52,633 bases of DNA from Planctomycetota bacterium (GTDB lineage: Bacteria > Planctomycetota > UBA1135 > GCA-002686595), in NCBI GenBank assembly GCA_016795205.1, contig JAEUHZ010000015.1, positions 1 to 52,633 of the forward strand, in the 5' to 3' direction. Of the stretch, positions 37,821-48,176 are shown in pieces. The position numbers and the translations under genes were made by a program. Below the pieces are notes generated by a model, which was not told the origin of the DNA, searched no databases, and worked only from the letters and a program-made list of their open reading frames with translations. Within the stretch, counting starts at the first letter, position 1. Each line of letters opens with the position of its first letter.

Positions 37821-38770
37821 GCGCCGCGCGCGGCGTGCAGCGAACCCTGCCGCGTGCCGCGGCGCGTGAGCTCCGCCTCGAGGCGTGCGCGCACGACGTT
37901 CTTCGCGATCGTCCAGTGCGGCGCGACGAGCTTGGCGGGCGCGGCGTCGCCGGTCAGGCGGTGCAGGACCTGCTCTGGGGCCAGGCGCTCGACGCAGTCG
38001 GCCAGCCAATCCACGTACTCGTCCGCCTCCAGGGTCGCGACGCGGCCCTCGCGCCAAGCCTTCTCGAGCTGCGTGCGGCGCAGGACCATCAGGTGGTGGA
38101 GCTTGACGCCCTCGACGCCGGTGCGCGCCAGGGCCTCGGCCGTGCGGCGCGCGCCCTCGCGCCCGTCGCCGGGGAGCCCCAGGATGGCGTGGCCGACGCA
38201 CACGAGCCCGCGCGCCCGCACGCGCGCGACCGCGTCCTCGAACTCGGCCAGCGTGTGGCAGCGACGGATCGCGCGCTGGACCTCGTCGTCGGCGGTCTCG
38301 AGGCCCAGCTCGACCCAGACCTCGACGCGGCGCGCGAGCTGCTCCAGGAGGTCGAGGGCCGCGTCGGGCAGCGTGTCGGGCCGCGTGGCGATCGAGACCG
38401 CGACGATCGGACGATCCGCGCGCGCGAGCCAGGGGTCGAGCACGGCGAGCACCTCGCGCAGCCGCGCGATCTCGACGTAGGTGTTCGAGTAGGACTGGAA
38501 GTACGCGATCGCGCCGACGCCTGCGCCGCGCCGCGCCACGCGCGCGAGCCCGTCCTCGAGCTGGCGCGCGAGGTCCGCACCGCTCGCGAGCGCCCCGGTG
38601 CCCGAGCCCTCCACGTCGCAGTAGGTGCAGCCACCGAAGCCCTTCGTCCCGTCGCGGTTCGGACAGGTCGAGCCGGCGTCCAGCGCCACGCGGTGCACGG
38701 GGCGCCCGAAGCGTGCGGCGAGCCAGGGCTGCAAGGCCCGGAAGCGCGGAGCCGTGGGTCCGTCGCTCAC
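37805..38770 (-). CDS. Radical SAM protein, YhcC/TIGR01212-like
   Basis: A 321-residue radical SAM enzyme. The cluster-binding motif reads CPNRDGTKGFGGCTYC, with the wide CX12CX2C spacing typical of the YhcC family rather than CX3CX2C. Further family features are YFQSYSNTY, SIATRPDTLPD, VWVELGLETADDEVQRAI and GHAILGLPGDGREGARRTAEAL, then KLHHLMVLRRTQLEKAW. The substrate of this family is unknown. Start is GTG at 38770, overlapping the previous gene as GTGA. It is the last gene of a three-gene overlapped operon. Confidence 0.9.
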   Translation of the reverse strand: MSDGPTAPRFRALQPWLAARFGRPVHRVALDAGSTCPNRDGTKGFGGCTYCDVEGSGTGALASGADLARQLEDGLARVARRGAGVGAIAYFQSYSNTYVEIARLREVLAVLDPWLARADRPIVAVSIATRPDTLPDAALDLLEQLARRVEVWVELGLETADDEVQRAIRRCHTLAEFEDAVARVRARGLVCVGHAILGLPGDGREGARRTAEALARTGVEGVKLHHLMVLRRTQLEKAWREGRVATLEADEYVDWLADCVERLAPEQVLHRLTGDAAPAKLVAPHWTIAKNVVRARLEAELTRRGTRQGSLHAARGAQPKA

Positions 38771-39315
38771 GGGATCTCCGGGCGCGGCGGAGGCTGGACC
38801 TTGTTCATGTAGCGCCCATTGTCGTAGCGCGCGCCACCCTTCGGGGACCCGTCCCGGTGCCAGGCGTGCCACACGCCGTGGCGCTCTCCGTTCAGGTAGT
38901 GGCCGCGGATCGAGATCCCACCGTCGTCGAAGTACTCGACCCACGGCCCGGAGGGGCGGCCGTCCACGAACTCCCCGCGGAAGCGCGGGCTTCCGTTCGT
39001 GTACCAGCCCCGGCTCGTGCCCGTGACGTGACCGCGGACGTAGGGCGTCTCCAGCATCGGCGTCCCGTCCTCGCCCCAGATCCGCCAGGTGCCGTGCTGG
39101 TGACCGTCGACGTACTCGCCCTCGCGCGCCTTGATTCCGTTCGTGTGCCAGGCCGTCATGCGGCCGTTCGGCAGACCGCGCACGTAGCGCACCTCGGACC
39201 ACAGCCGCCCGTCCGGCAGGTGCGTGCGACGGACCTCGCCGTCGCAGCCCGCGGCGAGCAGCGCCAGCCAGGCCCCGCCCGCCACCGCTGCGGCCAGGCG
39301 CGACACGCTGCTCAC
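38767..39315 (-). CDS. MORN-repeat lipoprotein (YwqK-like)
   Basis: A 182-residue protein with a lipoprotein signal ([18 protein letters not shown], Cys about 25). The mature part is a series of MORN-type repeats of the YwqK kind, each about 23 residues: [21 protein letters not shown], then [21 protein letters not shown] and [21 protein letters not shown]. About five or six repeats can be counted. MORN repeats often mediate lipid or protein contact; here the protein should be tethered to a membrane outside the cytoplasm. Start is GTG at 39315, overlapping the upstream stop. Confidence 0.85.
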   Translation of the reverse strand: MSSVSRLAAAVAGGAWLALLAAGCDGEVRRTHLPDGRLWSEVRYVRGLPNGRMTAWHTNGIKAREGEYVDGHQHGTWRIWGEDGTPMLETPYVRGHVTGTSRGWYTNGSPRFRGEFVDGRPSGPWVEYFDDGGISIRGHYLNGERHGVWHAWHRDGSPKGGARYDNGRYMNKVQPPPRPEIP

Positions 39316-40649
39316 CGCGGCGCCTCCGTGGCGCGCCCGTCGTCCCCGACGTAGCCCAGGCGTTCGAGCTGGCCGGCGTCGGCCGGCGAGGGCGCGGCGA
39401 CCTGCGGACGCGGATAGTCGAAGGACAGCGCGCGCGCCCGGTCGAGGGCGTGGTCGAGGACCAGCCGCTGCGCCTCGGTCCACGCGCGGTCATCACGGTT
39501 GCGGTCGTGCCGCTCGCGCGGATCGTGGGCGAGGTCAAAGAGCAGGTCGGGCCCCTGCCCGCGCTGGCGGTACTCACAGTACTTCCAAGCGCCGTGGCGC
39601 AGGCCGCGCAAGTCCTGACCGTCGCGCCAGCGCACCTCCAGCAGGAGTTCGCGCGGCGCGCCAGCCTCGCCGCGCACGAGCGGCAGCAGGCTCTGACCCT
39701 CCATGGGGCGGCGCGCGGGCACGCCGCACAGCTCGAGCAGCGTGGGCAGGACGTCGGTGATCCCCACCGGCTCGGCGATCCGCGCCGGCCCGAGGCCCGG
39801 CGCGCGCAGGATCAGCGGCACACGCATGACCTCCTGGTACAGGTTCGTGCCGTGCCGGAAGTCGCCGTGCTCGCCGAACTCCTCGCCATGGTCGGCGACC
39901 AGGATCACGATCGTGTCCTGCTGCAAGCCGAGCGCGTCGAGCGCCGCGAGCACGCGCCCGATGTGGTGGTCCGTGAAGGCGATCTCGCCGTCGTAGCAGT
40001 CGATCTCGCGCGCGGTGCCGAACGGCTCGTGGAAACCCTCGTGGACCAGGTAGTCCGCGTGCGGGTCGAAGTAGTGCAGCCACAGGAGCCAGGGCACGCC
40101 GTCCGCGGCGCCGGCCTTGGCCTCCAGGAAACGCAGCCCGCGCTCGGTCATCCCCGGCGAGGTCACGGACTGGTCGAGCTCGGCGGCGGTCGTGATCAGG
40201 TGTTGGTCGACGTGCGTGAAGCCCTGCTGGAGCCCGTAGCCGCTGCCCAGGAACACGTGGCAGGCGACGAGCGCCGTGTCCCAACCCGCATCGCGCAGGT
40301 GCTCCGCCAGCGTCACGTACTCGGTGTCGAGGCGCGTTTCGATCCGGTCACAGCCGTGGGCCGAGGACGTGAGGCCCGTGTGCAGGGAGGCCAGCGCGGG
40401 CAGCGTCCAGGGGGCCGTGGTGTGGGCCTCTTCGAACAGGATCGCGCCGGCGGCGAAGTCGTCGATGCGCGGAGAGGTCGGGCGCTCGTAGCCGTAGCAG
40501 CCCAGGTGGTCCGCGCGCAGGGTGTCGATCGACAGGATCAGCACGTTCGGCCGCCGCGGGGGCTCGGAGCAGGCAGCGACGAGCGCGGCGAGCGTCACCA
40601 GGAACGCGCCCTGGAGCGTGCGCCTGGCAGGATGGGTGCGGGTCTCCAA
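39312..40649 (-). CDS. Sulfatase-fold (alkaline phosphatase superfamily) lipoprotein with Thr at the nucleophile site
   Basis: About 445 residues. A lipoprotein signal ([14 protein letters not shown], Cys about 27) is followed by the sulfatase fold: [20 protein letters not shown] with metal-binding Asp42, the nucleophile segment [14 protein letters not shown], then [14 protein letters not shown] and [14 protein letters not shown]. In formylglycine sulfatases the nucleophile is Cys or Ser in C/S-X-P-S-R; here the aligned residue is Thr82 with no Arg, as in LtaS and lipid A phosphoethanolamine transferases. Phosphatase or transferase activity is therefore more likely than sulfatase. Start chosen at TTG 40649, giving an ideal signal peptide; no ATG or GTG is better placed. 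Confidence 0.85.
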   Translation of the reverse strand: METRTHPARRTLQGAFLVTLAALVAACSEPPRRPNVLILSIDTLRADHLGCYGYERPTSPRIDDFAAGAILFEEAHTTAPWTLPALASLHTGLTSSAHGCDRIETRLDTEYVTLAEHLRDAGWDTALVACHVFLGSGYGLQQGFTHVDQHLITTAAELDQSVTSPGMTERGLRFLEAKAGAADGVPWLLWLHYFDPHADYLVHEGFHEPFGTAREIDCYDGEIAFTDHHIGRVLAALDALGLQQDTIVILVADHGEEFGEHGDFRHGTNLYQEVMRVPLILRAPGLGPARIAEPVGITDVLPTLLELCGVPARRPMEGQSLLPLVRGEAGAPRELLLEVRWRDGQDLRGLRHGAWKYCEYRQRGQGPDLLFDLAHDPRERHDRNRDDRAWTEAQRLVLDHALDRARALSFDYPRPQVAAPSPADAGQLERLGYVGDDGRATEAPR

Positions 40650-40760
40650 GACGACATGGTACGAACCCTGCGGCCCGCTCCAGGGAGCACGAAATCGCCG
40701 AACCCGGGCCGCGACGCCGGGCGCGGCCGCAGGGCGCGCCGCCACGCCGCGCGCTCCCGC

Positions 40761-40766
40761 TAGACT
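40761..40766 (+). promoter_or_regulatory. -10-like TAGACT before selB
   Basis: TAGACT ends 13 bases before the selB ATG, the same short spacing seen before other genes here. No -35 is readable at the right distance, and the divergent sulfatase-fold gene starts only about 130 bases away. Confidence 0.35.
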
Positions 40767-40779
40767 CGCGCGGCGCCCC

Positions 40780-42702
<1,923 letters not shown>

Positions 42703-42801
42703 GGCCGACGCCCACGCAAGAAGCGCGTTTCCTGCCCGGGCTGGCTCAACCCGGTGCGCCGGCCGGCCGATCCACCCCCGGAGGATCCTCTGGAGATCCG
42801 C

Positions 42802-44079
42802 ATGCCGCGAGGGTTCGAACCCACACACGGAAGGGATGACCGGCCGCCGCCCTGCGTGGCGGCGGAGGATTTCCTGGGCCTCGGCGACGAGCTCGCCCGG
42901 CGCGCCCCGGCGTCCGCGTCCGCGCTTCCCAGGCCGCCCGGGCCGCCGAGCCACCAGGCGCCGTTCGCGCCGGCGGCGCACCCCGCGCACCCCGCGCGCC
43001 CCGTGCTGCCGCGCGCGCAGGCCGCGATGCCGAGCGCCGAGCTGCTCGGACCGGGCGAGGCGCTGCGCGCGCACTGGCCGGACGCGCGTCCGAACACGTG
43101 GCCCACGCGGCGCGCGGTCGGGGCTCCGGCCGAGCCGCGCTCCGCCGCAACGTCGCCGAGCTGGCTGCTTGCGCTCGACGACGCCGACCTGCCGCCCGCG
43201 CACCCGGCCTTCGTCCCCGGCGCCGCGCCGGCCAACGCGTCGTACTCCGAGGGCGAGCCGGTCGCGGAGCGCGTCGCGCCGTGGTTCCTGCGCGGGCTGT
43301 GGATCGTGGCGGGGCTGGTGTTCGTCGCGGTCGTCACGCGCACGCTGCTGCTGCGCACGGAGCGCGCGCCGCGCGAAGCGCCCGCGCCCCTGCAGCCCGA
43401 ACTGCGCGCGCCCGGGCTCGCCCGCCCCGAGCTCGCGGATCCGTCCGCACGCTCGGCGCGGCTGCGGCCCGCCGCACGCCCCACGCCCGCACCGACGCCC
43501 GCTCCGGCAGCGCCCCTGGCCGTCTACGGCGTGCCGGCCGAGGAACCTTCCGCGAGTGCGCTGGCGCAGGAGGCGCGCGCCCGCGACGACGTCGACGGCT
43601 GGCTCGCGGCGCACAGCCGCAACTCGGCGCCGCTCGCCGACACCGTGCCGGCGCCGCCAGGCAGTGCACCCGCCGCGTCCGGCGGCGGGATCTGGGAAGG
43701 GGCCACGATCCCCGTCGAGGCGATCTCCGGCGGCCTGCGGCTCGAGACCCCCGCCGTGGGGTTGGTCCGCGTGCGCCTCGCGGACGGCGAGCGGATCGAG
43801 GGGCGGCTCGTGGCGCTGGGGCAGGGCCGCGTCTGGATCCGCACCGAGGGGGGGACCCTGGAGGTCGAGCGCGATCGCCTGCGGGCGCTCGAGCAGATCG
43901 CCGAGCGCGCCGCGCCGGGTGGGCCCGAGGCTCCGCGCCGCCAGCGCGTGCGCACCGCGGGCGGCGTGTTCTACGGCCGCGTCCTGGCGCGCGACGGCCG
44001 CACGGTGACGCTCGTCACGGACGCCGGCACGCGGGTCTCCGTCGAGGCCGACGAGGTCTCGGACGCCGAGCCGGAGTAG
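42802..44079 (+). CDS. Membrane protein with duplicated Sm-like beta modules
   Basis: A 425-residue protein. The N-terminal 160 residues are Pro/Ala-rich and mostly disordered; one membrane segment lies near 165-190 (LRGLWIVAGLVFVAVV). A further Pro/Ala linker precedes the C-terminal region. That region has two tandem beta modules of about 35 residues: RVRLADGERIEGRLVALGQG with RVWIRTEGGTLEVERD, and RVRTAGGVFYGRVLARDGR with TVTLVTDAGTRVSVEADE. They look like short Sm- or SH3-type barrels, an observation from the repeat only. The ATG at 42802 has GGAG 8 bases upstream. Function unknown. Confidence 0.65.
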   Translation: MPRGFEPTHGRDDRPPPCVAAEDFLGLGDELARRAPASASALPRPPGPPSHQAPFAPAAHPAHPARPVLPRAQAAMPSAELLGPGEALRAHWPDARPNTWPTRRAVGAPAEPRSAATSPSWLLALDDADLPPAHPAFVPGAAPANASYSEGEPVAERVAPWFLRGLWIVAGLVFVAVVTRTLLLRTERAPREAPAPLQPELRAPGLARPELADPSARSARLRPAARPTPAPTPAPAAPLAVYGVPAEEPSASALAQEARARDDVDGWLAAHSRNSAPLADTVPAPPGSAPAASGGGIWEGATIPVEAISGGLRLETPAVGLVRVRLADGERIEGRLVALGQGRVWIRTEGGTLEVERDRLRALEQIAERAAPGGPEAPRRQRVRTAGGVFYGRVLARDGRTVTLVTDAGTRVSVEADEVSDAEPE

Positions 44080-44188
44080 GGTCCGGCGGCCCGGATTCGG
44101 CCCGGATCCGGGGACAACCGCGGAGCGCGGGGGGGCTAGGATGCGGGGAGCGCGCGGGTCCCCGCGCGCGGCACCGAAGAGGCATCCC

Positions 44189-45784
44189 ATGCGCATCAGC
44201 ACGGCACCCCGGCGACACGGCCAGCGACCCACAGGTCTCGCTCCGTGGTCGGCCCTGGCCCTGGCGCTCCTCGCGCTCCTCGCGGTTCCCGGACCCGCGG
44301 CACGCGCCGACGAGACGACCAAGGCCTTCAAGAAGTACTTCCGGACGTACACGGACACGCCCTCGCGCGTCGAGGCGGTCCTCTCCCTGGAGGGCATCGA
44401 CGAGACCGAGGTCGTGAACCTGCTCGTCCCGGTGCTGCGCGACCCCGAGACCGAGGTCGTGCGCGCCGCCGTGCGGGTCCTCGCCAAGCTGCCCTCGCCG
44501 GGGACGATCGAGGCCCTGTTCGCCGCCTACAAGTCCGAGAAGAACGAGGGCGGGCGCGTGGGGATCCTGCGCGCGATCGGCGAGGGCAAGTACGAGGGCG
44601 CCCTGGCGGTGGCGACCACGGCGCTCTCGGACAAGTCCTGGGAGGTGCGGCGCCGCGCGCTGCAGATCGTCGCGTCCGTGCCGGATCCGGCCGCGTCGGC
44701 CGCCGTCGTGCCGCTGCTCGACGACGCCGAGCCGGCCGTCCGCGGCCAGGCGCTCGAGACGCTCGCCGCGCTGGGCTCGGACTTGGTCGTGCCCAAGGCC
44801 TGCGCGCTGCTCTCGGATTCGGTCTGGCAGGTGCGGGCCAGCGCGATCGCGGCGCTCACGCGCATTCGCCACCAGGATGCGGTCGCGCCGCTCGTCGCGC
44901 GCCTGCAGGTCGAGCAGGGCGTGCTCGCGCCGCAGATCGTCGAGGCGCTCTCCAACCTGACCGGCCTCGAGCTCGTCGAGCCCGTCGCCTGGAAGAACTG
45001 GTGGGACGCGAACAAGTCCACGTTCGTGCTGCCCAAGGCCGAGGCCATCGCCTACATGCGCGGCAAGCGCGAGGCCACCACCGGCAAGGCCAAGTTCGAG
45101 TACGCGAAGTCCGGCGTGGCCGACTACCACGGCATCCAGACCCCCAGCCGCTCCGTGCTCTTCGTCATCGACGTGTCGGGCTCCATGGAGGCCGAGGTCG
45201 TCGAGAAGGAGCGCTTCAGCGACGGGAACTACCCCAGCTTCCAGCGCATCGACATCGTCAAGACGGAGCTGCAGAACACGATCCGGCGTCTCGAGCCGTT
45301 CGTGAACTTCAACATCATCTCGTTCGCCACGAAGGTCGAGCCCTGGAAGCGCGGTCGCCTCGTGCCCGCCAACGTGCTGAACAAGTCGTCGGCGAACGAC
45401 TGGGTCAAGGGGCTCTACGCCATCGGCGGCGCGTCCAAGGAGGACCTGGCCTCCGTCGGCCTCGTCGGGTCCGCGAACCTCGACATGGGCAAGACGAACA
45501 CCTACGGCGCGATCATGACCGCCATGGGCATCGACCCCTCCAAGGGGAACCAGACCGGAGCCAAGGACTACAAGACGGACGTCGACACGATCTTCTTCCT
45601 CTCGGACGGACGGCCCACGGTGGGAGAGTTCGTCGATCCCGACGACATCCTGCGCGAGGTCAAGGCCGCCAACGAGCTGCGCAAGATCACGATCCACACG
45701 ATCGCGATCGGGGAGTTCCAGAAGGACTTCATGCGCCGCATGGCCGAGGAGAACGGCGGGATCTTCGTCGACCTGGGCAAGTAG
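44189..45784 (+). CDS. Secreted HEAT-repeat plus von Willebrand A domain protein
   Basis: A 531-residue exported protein with a signal peptide (about 1-40, SALALALLALLAVPGPAARA). Residues 55-260 are HEAT-type helical repeats: VVNLLVPVLRDPETEVVRAA and SAAVVPLLDDAEPAVRGQAL are two of about six. The C-terminal half is a VWA domain: FVIDVSGSMEAEVVEKE with an intact MIDAS (DXSXS), then NFNIISFATKV, NTYGAIMTAM and the third MIDAS Asp in DTIFFLSDGRPT. HEAT plus VWA in one exported protein is unusual outside Planctomycetota. It probably makes metal-dependent protein contacts. ATG 44189 has GAGG upstream. Confidence 0.88.
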   Translation: MRISTAPRRHGQRPTGLAPWSALALALLALLAVPGPAARADETTKAFKKYFRTYTDTPSRVEAVLSLEGIDETEVVNLLVPVLRDPETEVVRAAVRVLAKLPSPGTIEALFAAYKSEKNEGGRVGILRAIGEGKYEGALAVATTALSDKSWEVRRRALQIVASVPDPAASAAVVPLLDDAEPAVRGQALETLAALGSDLVVPKACALLSDSVWQVRASAIAALTRIRHQDAVAPLVARLQVEQGVLAPQIVEALSNLTGLELVEPVAWKNWWDANKSTFVLPKAEAIAYMRGKREATTGKAKFEYAKSGVADYHGIQTPSRSVLFVIDVSGSMEAEVVEKERFSDGNYPSFQRIDIVKTELQNTIRRLEPFVNFNIISFATKVEPWKRGRLVPANVLNKSSANDWVKGLYAIGGASKEDLASVGLVGSANLDMGKTNTYGAIMTAMGIDPSKGNQTGAKDYKTDVDTIFFLSDGRPTVGEFVDPDDILREVKAANELRKITIHTIAIGEFQKDFMRRMAEENGGIFVDLGK

Positions 45785-45794
45785 CGCCGGCGGC

Positions 45795-45840
45795 GCGCAA
45801 GGGGCCGGCGCACGGCCGGCCCGCGGCCGGGGCCTTGCGC
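45795..45840 (+). terminator. Large GC-rich hairpin after the HEAT/VWA gene
   Basis: GCGCAAGG (45795-45802) pairs with CCTTGCGC (45833-45840), and the GC-rich interior can pair further. There is no T run, so it is either a termination-assisting or an mRNA-end-stabilising structure. It lies between the HEAT/VWA stop codon and the tRNA promoter. Confidence 0.4.
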
Positions 45841-45881
45841 CACGCGGTCGAGGTCCGCGGGCCGGACCCGCGCGCGGCGGA

Positions 45882-45910
45882 TTGACGGGTCGCGTGGGTG
45901 CCCGTATCGT
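45882..45910 (+). promoter_or_regulatory. Promoter of the tRNA-Pro gene
   Basis: TTGACG at 45882-45887 and TATCGT at 45905-45910 are spaced by exactly 17 bases, the best promoter match in the window. The tRNA begins 15 bases after the -10 box. Confidence 0.7.
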
Positions 45911-45924
45911 TCTGCGCCCCGGGT

Positions 45925-46002
45925 CGGGGCGTAGCTCAGCTTGGCTAGAGCGTTGCGTTCGGGACGCAAAGGCCGGAGGTTCAAATCCTCTCGCCCCGAC
46001 CA
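45925..46002 (+). tRNA. tRNA-Pro (anticodon CGG), CCA encoded
   Basis: A complete cloverleaf: acceptor CGGGGCG (45925-45931) with CGCCCCG (45992-45998), discriminator A (45999) and encoded CCA (46000-46002). The anticodon stem is TTGCG/CGCAA, loop TTCGGGA, anticodon CGG (45960-45962), decoding CCG. The T-arm GGAGG-TTCAAAT-CCTCT is intact. The D-arm has GCTC/GAGC. The 3' half also encodes the last residues of the antisense recombinase gene, so it is a likely integration target. Confidence 0.95.
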
Positions 46003-47477
46003 TCCTCCTCCTTCGGGAGGAGGTCACCCGCTGCAAGCAGGTCGAAGGGCCTGCGCAGCGTGGGAACGAGGGTTTGGTCTTGGAGGACCAAGTTCAAACA
46101 CAGGATGTCGAGCAAGAGGCGCTTGGTGGGCACTTCCGCCGCAACCCAACGTGCCGTCAGGTCTTGCGCGAGTTCAAACACTTGGACCGCCTGCTCGCCG
46201 TCTTCGGTCTGTCGCGTCGCTTCGCGATCGAGAGTCGCGCGTAGCTCACGCTCCTGCACGAGCAGCGTCGCGTGGTTGCGCGAGAACGTCTCGTGCTCGA
46301 TTTCCTCGGAGAGTCGGATACGAACAAGCTCGTCCTTCTTCCGCTGAGTCTTCGTCAGCTCGCGCATGATCTGCGTGCGCCGGTTCTCCGCCTCGACCTG
46401 AGTCTTGCGAGATCGCGACCGAAGGACACGGACGAACCACTCGCGCACCTCGCCGTTACTCACGCGCAGCGACTCCAGCATCTCGCGAATCTGCACGTCG
46501 AGGTCGGCTTCGGTGAGCCGCACGCGAGGATGGTCGGCTTGCTTGTTCGCGTTCGCGCAGCGGTAGTAGGCGTACCTGCCCTTCTTGAACTCGCCGGTGA
46601 TCGCGCGCCCGCAGTGGCCGCAGCGGATCAGCACGCCGGAGAAGAGCAGGTTGCGCTTCGTGCGCTGGCCCTTCCTGCGCAGCCGCTCCTGCACTCGATC
46701 GAAAAGCGCTCGATCGACGAGCGGTTGAATCTTCCCCGGCCACCACTTGCCCTGGTACTTGATCTCGCCGACGTAGGTGCGGTCGCGGAGAAGTGCGTAC
46801 AGCTTGCTGCGCGTGAAGCGAGGGGACTTCTCCGAGAAGTAGATGCCTTCCTGGACGAGTCGATCTGCGAGATCGGGAAACACCGGGATGTTCTCGTCCG
46901 CGACGAGCGTGAAGATGCGCGTGACCTGGGACCCGCGCGAAACGTGCGGCACAACTCGGCCGCGCATGTCTTCCCCACGGACGTTCTTCAACCCCCAAGC
47001 GGCACGTCCAGGCGGCAGGCCCTTCTCGATCACGCGATTGTCGATCGACGCCTTGATCTTCTCCGCAGAGGTTCGGATCACGTGCCGGGCTGCGGCAGCT
47101 AGCACGGTCAGAACGAGTTCACTGTCCGACGTGGAGTTGTCCACCCCCTCCCTGATCGCAACGGACACCACGTTGTGTCGGTCTTTCAACTCTGCGAGGC
47201 GGGCGAGGTCACTGAGGTTTCGGGTAGCACGATCCACGGCGCTGAACAGGATCTTCGAGATGCGGTTCTTCGGATCGCTTGCGAAACGGAGCGCCTTGTC
47301 GAACTCCTTGCGCGCTTCACTCCGCTTCGCGGACTCAGCGATGCGGAAGACCTCCACGAGTTCCTCACCCTTGAGACTCGTGTACCGCTCGAATGAGGAC
47401 ACCTGTACATCGAGGCTATTGCCTTCGAGCGCTTGCTCGCGCGAGGAAACGCGAGCGAATCCGATGGTCCTCAACAT
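45981..47477 (-). CDS. Large serine recombinase (integrase), seated at the tRNA-Pro 3' end
   Basis: A 498-residue site-specific recombinase. The N-terminal resolvase domain has IGFARVSSREQALEGNSLDVQ with the catalytic Ser in RVS, and the active-site arginines in FSAVDRATRNLSDLA. A recombinase domain follows (GLPPGRAAWGL), then a zinc ribbon (IRCGHCGRAITGEF, YAYYRCANAN) and a long C-terminal coiled coil, as in phage and ICE integrases. The ATG at 47477 has GGAGA 7 bases upstream and overlaps the preceding stop. The last seven residues (DGRGERI) are encoded by the tRNA's T-stem and acceptor, and the T-loop supplies the TGA stop codon. Composition is less GC-rich than the host genes. Confidence 0.92.
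   Translation of the reverse strand: MLRTIGFARVSSREQALEGNSLDVQVSSFERYTSLKGEELVEVFRIAESAKRSEARKEFDKALRFASDPKNRISKILFSAVDRATRNLSDLARLAELKDRHNVVSVAIREGVDNSTSDSELVLTVLAAAARHVIRTSAEKIKASIDNRVIEKGLPPGRAAWGLKNVRGEDMRGRVVPHVSRGSQVTRIFTLVADENIPVFPDLADRLVQEGIYFSEKSPRFTRSKLYALLRDRTYVGEIKYQGKWWPGKIQPLVDRALFDRVQERLRRKGQRTKRNLLFSGVLIRCGHCGRAITGEFKKGRYAYYRCANANKQADHPRVRLTEADLDVQIREMLESLRVSNGEVREWFVRVLRSRSRKTQVEAENRRTQIMRELTKTQRKKDELVRIRLSEEIEHETFSRNHATLLVQERELRATLDREATRQTEDGEQAVQVFELAQDLTARWVAAEVPTKRLLLDILCLNLVLQDQTLVPTLRRPFDLLAAGDLLPKEEDGRGERI
46004..46023 (+). repeat. TTCG-capped hairpin directly after the tRNA
   Basis: CCTCCTCC (46004-46011), TTCG loop (46012-46015) and GGAGGAGG (46016-46023) form a perfect 8-base-pair stem one base after the tRNA CCA. 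It lies inside the recombinase coding region. It could mark the 3' end of the tRNA transcript or be part of the attachment-site arm; no T run follows. Confidence 0.6.
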
Positions 47478-47902
47478 GGCCGCGTCTCCAGCTTGCCGAG
47501 TCGCGCGACAGGCTCGATCAGGGCGAGCGCCCGCGCCACCGTCAGCTTGTAGGGGAGGACGGGCTGCCACACCGAGAAGGTGTCGCGGAGCAGCTCGCCA
47601 TCAACCTCGGACGCGGCAACTCCAGGCGGCAAGCTCCAGTCGAAGTTCGCCTCGATGTTCAGGTAGGGGGTGCGGATGTCGCCTTCCAGCTCCTCGTACC
47701 AATCCCGCTCAGGGTTCTCCCACTCCAGGCCGCGCCACACGCGCCAAGCGAAGTAGACGAACTCCGGCCGCCCAGCACGATCAAGGAGCTGCTTGCGGGC
47801 TTCCGGTAGGAACGAGTGGCGAAACACCGTCAGCTCGTAGCCAGCGTTGCGCGCGCGCTGCCGCCACATCTTGCGGATCAACTCGGGGCTCGTGCGGACC
47901 AT
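47471..47902 (-). CDS. Unknown island protein upstream of the recombinase
   Basis: A 143-residue soluble protein with no recognised motif. It has an Arg-rich N-terminal helix (LIRKMWRQRARNAGYEL), an aromatic-rich middle (FVYFAWRVWRGLEWENPERDW) and no membrane segment. The ATG at 47902 has AGGAG overlapping the stop codon of the preceding ribbon-helix-helix gene, and its own stop overlaps the recombinase ATG. The three genes are therefore one tight operon, and a role in recombination control, such as a directionality factor, or in element maintenance is possible but unproven. Confidence 0.6.
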   Translation of the reverse strand: MVRTSPELIRKMWRQRARNAGYELTVFRHSFLPEARKQLLDRAGRPEFVYFAWRVWRGLEWENPERDWYEELEGDIRTPYLNIEANFDWSLPPGVAASEVDGELLRDTFSVWQPVLPYKLTVARALALIEPVARLGKLETRPC

Positions 47903-47911
47903 CGCGTGCTC

Positions 47912-48157
47912 CTACAGCCGCTCCTTGGCGTGCTCGAAGAGGCCCAAGAGGAGCGCGGAGACCGTTAGGTCGTGGCGCTCGGCCACCGCCTTCATGTCCT
48001 CGCGCTGGCGTTCGCTGACGCGGATGTGCAGGAAGCTCGACTTGGCGGGGCGGGAACGTAACGCAGGGGCTTGGACGCCCTCGACGGCGCGAGCGAGAGC
48101 GGGGGCCGGTTCCTGCGCCACAAGGGGGGCGAGGACAGATCCAGGGTCGTTGGTCAT
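47912..48157 (-). CDS. Small ribbon-helix-helix-like protein
   Basis: An 81-residue protein whose last 42 residues match the ribbon-helix-helix layout: a strand FLHIRVSERQREDM followed by AVAERHDLTVSALLLGLFEHA. Such proteins are DNA-binding regulators, antitoxins or relaxosome/segregation factors of mobile elements. The first 38 residues are an Ala/Pro-rich extension. ATG 48157 is preferred; a GTG two codons upstream at 48163 is equally possible. It is the first gene of the recombinase operon, with a GTGATCAC palindrome just upstream. Confidence 0.65.
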   Translation of the reverse strand: MTNDPGSVLAPLVAQEPAPALARAVEGVQAPALRSRPAKSSFLHIRVSERQREDMKAVAERHDLTVSALLLGLFEHAKERL

Positions 48158-48168
48158 GGGCACGAAGT

Positions 48169-48176
48169 GTGATCAC
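48169..48176. promoter_or_regulatory. GTGATCAC palindrome upstream of the recombinase operon
   Basis: A perfect 8-base palindrome about 10 bases upstream of the ribbon-helix-helix start on the minus strand. Such a site could be an operator for that protein; it is short enough to be chance. Confidence 0.2.

Noticed and set aside
34326..38201. A very long minus-strand frame opposite dnaG, rpoD and the zinc-ribbon gene
   Set aside because: It is antisense to three recognised genes, crosses the strong terminator and has no family-like sequence.
46843..48018. Plus-strand frames in the island
   Set aside because: They are antisense to the recombinase and its small partner genes and show no protein-like pattern.
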